Origin: Limnobacter sp. CACIAM 66H1
Lineage (GTDB): Bacteria; Pseudomonadota; Gammaproteobacteria; Burkholderiales; Burkholderiaceae_B
Length of the DNA: 64,000 nucleotides
NCBI RefSeq assembly: GCF_001601825.1
Contig: NZ_LUJK01000003.1
Span: 1 to 64,000 of the forward strand
Direction: 5' to 3'
Of the stretch, positions 57,757 through 64,000 are shown one piece after another (positions within the stretch are counted from its first letter, which is position 1; each line of letters starts with the position of its first letter). The notes beneath the pieces were generated by a model. The model saw only the letters and a list, made by a program, of their open reading frames with translations, was not told where the DNA came from and did not search any database. The position numbers and the translations under genes are program-made.

Positions 57757-58918
57757 TCATCACCTGCTGAATAACACGGCTGGCAATTTCTCCAGAAGGT
57801 TTTAACAAACGTTGGTGTTGTTCTGCAAAGGCCGTCTGAAGCCGATCACGATTGGCGTCATTGTCGAGTTGGAACAATGCTTCATTGGCCAGCGCAGTGG
57901 GCGTCGCACGATCCTGCAGTAGTTCAGGCACCGCAAATTCATTCACCAAAATGTTGGGCAATCCGACATAAGGCTGATAACCCTTGCCTTTCATCATTTG
58001 GTAGCTTAGCCAGGGCATTTTGTAGGCAATGACCATGGGTTTGCGGTACATCATCGCTTCGAGCGTGGCGGTGCCGCTGGCCAACATCACTGCATCGGCT
58101 GCGGCCATGCATTCATGAGACTTGCCTTCGATCAATGTCCAGCGATCCAGTAGCTGTACAGGGATCATGGTTCTGAACATGTCGAGCAATTTACTGGCCG
58201 GTGGCATGGGTGTTACAAAACGCAAGTCTGGCTTTTGTTTGAGTAATTCAATGCAGGCTTGAACAAATGCGGGGCCAATGTGTTTGACTTCGGCACCACG
58301 GCTACCGGGCAACACAGCCAGTAATTGCCCCTCGCGTTGCAAACCCAGGCCAGCGCGATACGCAATCGGGTCGATTGTTTCGGGTACCAGTGCAGCCATG
58401 GGGTGGCCAATATAGGTGGCTGAAATTCCCTCCTTGGCTAAAATTTCAGGCTCAAATGGGAAAATGCACAACACATGGCTGCAGGCAGCTTTTATCTTGT
58501 GAATTCGCTCCATGCGCCACGCCCAAATAGATGGGCACACCACATGGACCGTGGGCACACCGGTCTCCCGCAAGGCCAATTCTAGGTTTAAATTGAAATC
58601 GGGAGCGTCTACACCCACAAATACCTTAGGGCGATTGGCCGTTGACCAATGCTGAATGAGATTTCTGCGCATTTTCAGTAAACGCGGCAAATGGCGCAAC
58701 ACCTCGACATAGCCCCGCACCGACAACTCCTCGGAACCGTGCAAGGGTTTCACACCCAAATCACGAAGCTTGGGGCCTGCAATACCTTCCATTGACAGCG
58801 TTTGGGTTTGGATCAAATGCTCAATGGCCAAGGCGCCTATCCAGTCTCCTGAGGCCTCGCCCACGGCAATCGCCAGGTCCACAGGCTGAGTGCTGTAAGG
58901 TGTACGGGTGTACGCCAT
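57749..58918 (-). CDS. lpxB: Lipid-A-disaccharide synthase
   Basis: GT19 glycosyltransferase joining UDP-2,3-diacylglucosamine and lipid X. 389 aa. IAVGEASGDWIGALAIEHL opening, VDAPDFNLNLELALRETGVP, CPSIWAWRMERIHKIKA, ILPGSRGAEVKHIG-type LAVLPGSRGAEVKH and LASGTATLEAMMYRKPMV. lpxA lies 3 bases upstream. Confidence 0.95.
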   Translation of the reverse strand: MAYTRTPYSTQPVDLAIAVGEASGDWIGALAIEHLIQTQTLSMEGIAGPKLRDLGVKPLHGSEELSVRGYVEVLRHLPRLLKMRRNLIQHWSTANRPKVFVGVDAPDFNLNLELALRETGVPTVHVVCPSIWAWRMERIHKIKAACSHVLCIFPFEPEILAKEGISATYIGHPMAALVPETIDPIAYRAGLGLQREGQLLAVLPGSRGAEVKHIGPAFVQACIELLKQKPDLRFVTPMPPASKLLDMFRTMIPVQLLDRWTLIEGKSHECMAAADAVMLASGTATLEAMMYRKPMVIAYKMPWLSYQMMKGKGYQPYVGLPNILVNEFAVPELLQDRATPTALANEALFQLDNDANRDRLQTAFAEQHQRLLKPSGEIASRVIQQVMNG

Positions 58919-58921
58919 GGC

Positions 58922-59710
58922 TTAACGAATGATGCCGCGAGTGGCTTCGTCAAGAAATGCTTTCATTTGAACAAGGTGTGGCTTTGCGTCGTCGGGTGCG
59001 GCAGTGGCCAGGGAATCAATGGCTTCTTTTGCCTCCGCGATGCTTAGCCCCTGACGATAAATCGCCTTGTAGGCACGTTTGATATTCAAAATCGCGTCCG
59101 GTGAAAAGCCTCTTCGTTTCAACCCTTCCGAATTGATTCCAGCGGGCGCAGCCGGGTAACCAGCGGCCATCACGAAGGGAGGAACGTCTTGCATCAGCTT
59201 GGTTTGAAATGCTGTCATGGCATGGTCGCCCACGCGAATGAATTGGTGTACGCCACTCATGCCACCGAGAATAACCCAGTCACCAATAATGACGTGGCCT
59301 GCCAGTTGTACGCTGTTGGCGATGATGGTGTTGCTTCCAATGTGGCAGTCGTGCGCAATGTGCACATACGCCATAATCCAGTTGTCGTTGGTCATGGTGG
59401 TTTTGCCACCATCCTGCACGGTGCCCGTATTAAAAGTGCAGTATTCCCGAACCGTATTTCGGTCGCCAATAATCAGTTCAGTGGGTTCCCCTTTGTATTT
59501 TTTGTCTTGTGGGTCTCCGCCAATGGTGGCCGAGCCATGAAATACATTGTCCTCACCAATGGTGGTGTGGCCACTGATAATCATGTGGGGCCCCACTTTG
59601 GTACGCGCACCGATTTTGACATGGGGGCCAATGACCGAAAACGGACCAACCTCCACTGTACTATCGAGCTCAGCCTTCGGATCAACTATTGCAGATGCAT
59701 GTATGGGCAT
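58922..59710 (-). CDS. lpxA: UDP-N-acetylglucosamine acyltransferase
   Basis: First step of lipid A synthesis, a left-handed beta-helix trimer. 262 aa. Hexapeptide repeats from [13 protein letters not shown]; catalytic His in [13 protein letters not shown]; GIVHQFxRVG-type [17 protein letters not shown]-terminal helical domain. 13 bases after fabZ. Confidence 0.96.
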   Translation of the reverse strand: MPIHASAIVDPKAELDSTVEVGPFSVIGPHVKIGARTKVGPHMIISGHTTIGEDNVFHGSATIGGDPQDKKYKGEPTELIIGDRNTVREYCTFNTGTVQDGGKTTMTNDNWIMAYVHIAHDCHIGSNTIIANSVQLAGHVIIGDWVILGGMSGVHQFIRVGDHAMTAFQTKLMQDVPPFVMAAGYPAAPAGINSEGLKRRGFSPDAILNIKRAYKAIYRQGLSIAEAKEAIDSLATAAPDDAKPHLVQMKAFLDEATRGIIR

Positions 59711-59723
59711 TTAAACGTGTTCC

Positions 59724-60188
59724 TTACACTTCGCGGGCCGTGCACATCAAGTCAGCAAGCGCGACCACATTGCCATCCACCAGCGCTTTCGCGGCGTACT
59801 TCCAGATACCACGCGAAACACGCTCCACCTGAACATCCAGCATCAACACATCACCAGGCACCACGGGGCGCTTGAAACGACAATTGTCGATACCCACGAA
59901 GTAATACACCAGGTTCTTGTCGGGCGCGGCTTCCATGGATTTAAACGACAGCAGCCCAGCGGCCTGCGCCAAGGCTTCCATGATCAACACGCCAGGCATG
60001 ACCGGATGAATCGGAAAGTGCCCTGGAAAGAATGGCTCGTTGTAGGTCACGTTTTTCTGGGCAAGAATTCGAACATTGGGTTCAAGCTCGAGCACTCGAT
60101 CCACGAGCACAAAAGGGTAACGGTGCGGCAAATTTTCCAAAATGCCTTTGATGTCCATAACTGGCGTATTCATAGCTTCTGAGTTCAC
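59724..60188 (-). CDS. fabZ: 3-hydroxyacyl-[ACP] dehydratase FabZ
   Basis: Hot-dog dehydratase in fatty acid elongation. 154 aa. Catalytic His in [15 protein letters not shown] and Glu in [28 protein letters not shown] is the opening; alternative starts at MNTP or MDIK are possible. Located between lpxD and lpxA as usual, balancing lipid A and phospholipid synthesis. Confidence 0.96.
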   Translation of the reverse strand: MNSEAMNTPVMDIKGILENLPHRYPFVLVDRVLELEPNVRILAQKNVTYNEPFFPGHFPIHPVMPGVLIMEALAQAAGLLSFKSMEAAPDKNLVYYFVGIDNCRFKRPVVPGDVLMLDVQVERVSRGIWKYAAKALVDGNVVALADLMCTAREV

Positions 60189-60209
60189 ACTTTTAATTTG
60201 GGTTTATTG

Positions 60210-61295
60210 TTATTTCAGCTTATTCTTCAATTCACGCACTTCGCCGCGCAACTTGAGTAATTGTTTGAGAGTTACCGCAGTTTTCTCCCAATCCTTGTGC
60301 TCTTGCAAGGGGAATATCCCGGTGAAAGCACCCGGTTCCTTAATACTGCTCATGACCACCGACGCCCCGGACACATGGGTTCCATCCGGAATATTGAGGT
60401 GACCGAACACCATGGCGGCACCGCCCACCGTGCAACGCGCGCCAATACTAGTACTGCCTGCAATGCCGACGCAGCCGGCCATGGCGGAGTGCTCTCCCAC
60501 CGTCACATTGTGAGCGATCTGGATTTGATTATCCAGCTTCACGCCGAAACCGATTAGGGTGTCATCCAGAGCACCACGATCAATGGTGGTGTTGGCACCA
60601 ATTTCCACATGGTCTGCAATCAGCACCCGACCCACCTGCGGTATTTTGACCCAGGTCCCCTTTTCATTGGCAAAGCCAAAACCGTCTGCACCGATCACCA
60701 CGCCAGCATGCACGACACAATTCGATCCTATCTTGCATTCGTCGTACACCGTTGCATTGGGATAAATACGGGTGTTTGCACCCACTTCAACATGGCTGCC
60801 AAGAACAACACCCGCTTCAATCCGGCTACCCTCACCCACCCTGGTATTAGCGCCAATCACGCAATTGGCCGCAATCGTCGCACTGGATGCAATTGTGGCT
60901 GATGGATCTACAACCGCTCTCGGATGAATGCCTGGGGCAGGTTTGAACTCACTATTGGCTACCCACCACTGTTGTACCTTGGCATAGTACAAATACGGGT
61001 CATTGACCAGCCATGCCAATGTGGTGGGGACGGAACCGGTGCTGTCTTTGAGATATTGGCAAAGCGACTCAAACTGGGATTCCCGAACAAGAACCACAGC
61101 CGCTTTGCTTGAAAGCAATTGATCGCGAAATTTGGGGTTGGCCAGGAAGCCGAGGTGTGTCGCCCCTGCATTCTCCAGAGGCTGGATTCCTGCCAGGCGA
61201 ATGTCGTCTGGGAGCGCTGGTTCACCACCAAACGAAGCCAGACGACCGCCAAACTGATCAAGTAGCGCACTGAGCTTCGTTTCAATAAAATTCAT
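60210..61295 (-). CDS. lpxD: UDP-3-O-(3-hydroxyacyl)glucosamine N-acyltransferase
   Basis: Third step of lipid A synthesis. 361 aa. N-terminal uridine-binding domain ([20 protein letters not shown]), a hexapeptide helix ([20 protein letters not shown]), [16 protein letters not shown], and catalytic His in [18 protein letters not shown]-terminal helix [20 protein letters not shown]. skp is 9 bases upstream. Confidence 0.96.
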   Translation of the reverse strand: MNFIETKLSALLDQFGGRLASFGGEPALPDDIRLAGIQPLENAGATHLGFLANPKFRDQLLSSKAAVVLVRESQFESLCQYLKDSTGSVPTTLAWLVNDPYLYYAKVQQWWVANSEFKPAPGIHPRAVVDPSATIASSATIAANCVIGANTRVGEGSRIEAGVVLGSHVEVGANTRIYPNATVYDECKIGSNCVVHAGVVIGADGFGFANEKGTWVKIPQVGRVLIADHVEIGANTTIDRGALDDTLIGFGVKLDNQIQIAHNVTVGEHSAMAGCVGIAGSTSIGARCTVGGAAMVFGHLNIPDGTHVSGASVVMSSIKEPGAFTGIFPLQEHKDWEKTAVTLKQLLKLRGEVRELKNKLK

Positions 61296-61304
61296 TGACG
61301 CAGT

Positions 61305-61826
61305 TTACTTCGCGTTATCCAAGCTGCTGAGAACTTGGTCTGTGATGTCGATACGCTTGTTGGCATAAACTGCTTCCTGGAAAATGATGTCGTAATTTTC
61401 CTTTTCGGCAATTTGACGAATTACGCGATTGGCGCGTTCGACCAACTCACCCACAACCTGATTCTTGCGTTGTGCCAGGTCCTCTTCAAACTCGCGGCGC
61501 TTGCGCTGAAAATCTCGATCCATTTCGGCCAGATCACGCTGACGACGTACCTTCTCTGCTTCCGGCAAAGTAATTGCATCTTTGTCCAGCTTGGTGGCCT
61601 CGGCTTTCACCTTGGTGGCCAGGTCTTCCAGTTCTTTCTGACGCTTGGAAAAATCACGTTCCAGTTTCTTTTGTGATTCAACAGCAAACTTGGAATCACG
61701 CAGAATGCGCTCTGTATTTACAAATCCAATCTTTGTTGCTGCCTGAGCGTGGGACATAGTCGGCAGTACAACCGCCAACGACAAAGCACTACCAATCAAC
61801 AATTTTTTCACACTATTCAAAACCAT
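61305..61826 (-). CDS. skp: OmpH/Skp family periplasmic chaperone
   Basis: Holds unfolded outer-membrane proteins in the periplasm. 173 aa with signal peptide (LLIGSALSLAVVLPTMSHAQA), body strand TKIGFVNTERILRDS and long charged coiled-coil tentacles (ATKLDKDAITLPEAEKVRRQRDL), then YDIIFQEAVYANKRIDITD. Between bamA and lpxD as in most proteobacteria. Confidence 0.93.
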   Translation of the reverse strand: MVLNSVKKLLIGSALSLAVVLPTMSHAQAATKIGFVNTERILRDSKFAVESQKKLERDFSKRQKELEDLATKVKAEATKLDKDAITLPEAEKVRRQRDLAEMDRDFQRKRREFEEDLAQRKNQVVGELVERANRVIRQIAEKENYDIIFQEAVYANKRIDITDQVLSSLDNAK

Positions 61827-61846
61827 TCTCCAATATTTGTTCGAAT

Positions 61847-64000
61847 TTAGAAGCCAGTACCAATCGTGAACTGAACACGTTGGGTTTCGTCTTGTGGCTC
61901 CCGGTTCAGCGGCACGCCCAAACTGAACTTCAAAGGCCCAACTGGCGACAGCCAGGAAATACCCACACCGGTTGAGTAACGCAGTTCACCAAACTTGATT
62001 TTTTCATTGGTTTGGAACACGTTACCTGCATCAAAGAAGGTAAACGCCCTGAAGGTACGGTCTTTTGACATACCTGGGATCGGGAAGAAAAACTCTGCAT
62101 TCGCAATAACGCGCTTGGAGCCACCAATGGGTACATTGTCAGCATCGCGTGGCCCCAGCGTGGACGAGCGATAGCCTCTGACAGTACCAATACCACCTGC
62201 ATACACATTGCGGAAAATCGGGTAAGGCGAGTCGCCCAAACCAAAACCACCTGTTACCTCACCATTCAAGGCCAGGGTGTACAGCTTGCCAATCGGGAAA
62301 TAAAACTGTTCCTGGTAAGTGGTGCGAATAAACTCTTGATCGCCAAGGGGGGTTGCGTATTCAGCGGTCAATCGGGTTACACGACCGCGTGTCGGGGCAA
62401 TGGCCGAGTCGCGTGAGTCAAATGAGTATCCAGCGTTGAGCAAAACGGCATAACTCGAATTGCCAAAGTCGTTCACATAGCGCTGAAAGCGATCTGGGCT
62501 GAATGGGCCCACTTCAAGGTCTGTACCTTCGTAACCCGCTCCGAACGAAATACGCTCAAATTCGCTAATTGGATAACCAAAGCGCAGGCCTGCACCTGTG
62601 GTTTCAATGATGTAGTCACCCAGATTCAACTCGCTGGGGTCTGTGCGGCGGTTGTATACCTCGAAGCTGCGGGAAACCCCGTCAATCGTGAAGTATGGGT
62701 CTGTCTGGGAAAACGATATTGTGCGGTTGACCTTGCTCGTGTTTTAACTCCAGGCCGACTGTTTTACCGGTTCCAAACAGGTTTTGCTGCTGAATGGCTG
62801 CCGACAGCACCAAGCTATCGGTACTTGAGATACCTGCACCCAGCAAGAGGTTGCCAGTCGGTTTTTTCTCAACTTGCATGTTTACATCGATTTGATCCGA
62901 TGTGCCAGGTACCGGTTGGGTTTCGATATCCACGTTGGAGAAATAACCCAAACGATCCACGCGCTCCTTGGACAGCTGAATTTTTCTGGAGTCGTACCAG
63001 GACGATTCGAACTGACGGAATTCACGGCGAATCACTTCATCCTTGGTGCGGGTGTTGCCGCCCACATTCATGCGGCGAACATACACCCGTTTGCCGGTGT
63101 CCACTGCCATGTTGATGTTCACTACCCGTTTTTCACGATCGATGTCGGGAATCACATTGGCATTGGCAAATGCGTAGCCATAATTACCCAAGCGGTCCTG
63201 AATGGCTTTGGAGCTGTCCGTCAACAATTCGCCATTGAAGGTCTCGCCTTTCTTCATCTTGATCAGCGAACGCAACTCATCGTCGCGCCCCAGTAATTGA
63301 CCAGAGAGCTCAATGTCGCCGAAGGTGAATTTCTCGCCTTCCTTGATGGTGATGGTAATGAAGATGTCTTGCTTGTTGGGCGCAATTTGAACCTGAGTGT
63401 TCTCGATGCTGAAATCGGCATAACCGCGGTTCAAGTAAAAGGAGCGTAGCTTTTCAATGTCTCCACTCAACTTTTGCCGGGAATACTGATCATTCTTGCT
63501 GTACCACGACATCCAGCCGCCAGTGCTCAGCTCGAACTCCTCCAGCAGTTCCTCTTCCTCGAAGTCTTTTGCCCCCAGAATCTTCAACTGCTTGATTGAG
63601 GCTGATTCGCCCTCATCGATGTTAAACGTAATACCAACGCGATTACGGGCCAGTTGGTCAACACGGGTTTGGACCTGCGCGCCATATTTGCTTCGGGACA
63701 GGTATTGGCGCTTCAATTCCTGCTCCGCCTTGTCAAGAAGCGATCTGTCAAAAATCAGGGATTCACCAATACCGACGCCCTTCAGCGCCTCTTTGAGGGT
63801 TTCTTTGTCGAATTCTTTGGTCCCGTTGATTTCGACGGAGGCAATTGCCGGTCTCTCAACCACGGTAACCACCAATACGTCACCTTTGGCAGAAATTTTG
63901 ACATCTTCAAAAAATCCGGTTGCAAAAAGTGAACGGATAGCCTGTAAGGCTTTTTCGTCGGTGAAGGTGTCACCCACGCGAATGGGCAGGTAACTGAATA
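61847..64000 (-). pseudogene. bamA: Outer membrane assembly factor BamA, 5' cut by window and frameshifted as sequenced
   Basis: Beta-barrel insertase with POTRA domains. Upstream frame (from beyond the window end, reading FSYLPIRVGDTFTDEKAL, to 62682) covers most POTRA domains and the barrel start. The downstream frame resumes with VNRTISFSQTDPYF and runs to the terminal FTIGTGF, the classic outer-membrane signature. The break is at about 62731 (plus-strand CC; minus CAAGGTC): removing one base gives HEQVNRTISFSQTDPYF, matching the family. Since BamA is essential, a sequencing error is the best explanation. The N-terminal signal peptide lies outside the window. Confidence 0.92.

Overview
The window reads as a chromosomal segment of a betaproteobacterium of the order Burkholderiales. 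The lepA-lepB-rnc-era-recO-pdxJ-acpS-nagZ block, the mltG-tmk-holB-pilZ-tatD block, the ratA/rnfH-smpB pair and the bamA-skp-lpxD-fabZ-lpxA-lpxB-rnhB block are all typical of that group. A Limnobacter-like organism is my guess from overall feel; it was not tested. No tRNA, rRNA or CRISPR array was seen.

Layout. 0-7 kb (+): translation, secretion and cofactor operon from lepA (cut by the window start) to nagZ (frameshifted as sequenced), closed by a bidirectional terminator. 7-15 kb: leftward PPIase/bolA/yciB/msrB/selO, a rightward acyl-CoA ligase plus a Dabb-domain protein, then leftward NRDE/DUF4936-like/ygfZ. 15-19.6 kb (+): tightly coupled mltG-tmk-holB-pilZ-tatD-ankyrin operon. 19.6-21.3 kb (-): a PAS-containing chemoreceptor whose terminator lies inside the end of the ankyrin gene. 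21.6-27.9 kb: accessory chromate-resistance island (chrB, chrA, chrC-type SOD, a secreted unknown, a stand-alone ChrB-C domain protein). It is bracketed by two same-orientation, damaged copies of one transposase gene and has deletion scars and an IS3-family remnant at its right side. 28-35.4 kb: subtilisin-like protease with a Gly-rich C-terminal membrane tail, small unknown proteins, TPR and SIMPL proteins, an AI-2E-family permease and purT. 35.4-35.7 kb: a non-coding, strongly self-complementary element between convergent genes. 35.7-39.2 kb (-): ybiT, ldcA, tadA. 39.2-43.9 kb (-): a complete branched-chain amino acid type ABC transporter (livG-livF-livK-livH-livM). 44-48.3 kb (-): guaB, a GAF/degenerate-GGDEF protein, then guaA. 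48.4-54.5 kb: rnfH-ratA and divergent smpB, stomatin/NfeD pair, ppsA and divergent ppsR. 54.5-64 kb (-): photolyase-like gene, then bamA-skp-lpxD-fabZ-lpxA-lpxB-rnhB-SpoU methyltransferase, the outer-membrane/lipid A cluster.

Functional links. The right end makes lipid A precursors (lpxD, lpxA, lpxB), supplies fatty acyl chains (fabZ) and folds outer-membrane proteins (skp, bamA). guaB and guaA make GMP, with a probably inactive cyclic-di-GMP-type domain protein between them. The chr island combines efflux (ChrA), regulation (ChrB) and oxidative-stress protection (SOD).

Quality note. nagZ and bamA each carry one apparent extra base in a CC run. bamA is normally essential, so at least that one is more likely a sequence error than biology. 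Several ORF-track starts were shortened where an internal start fits family length, ribosome binding site and neighbouring genes better.
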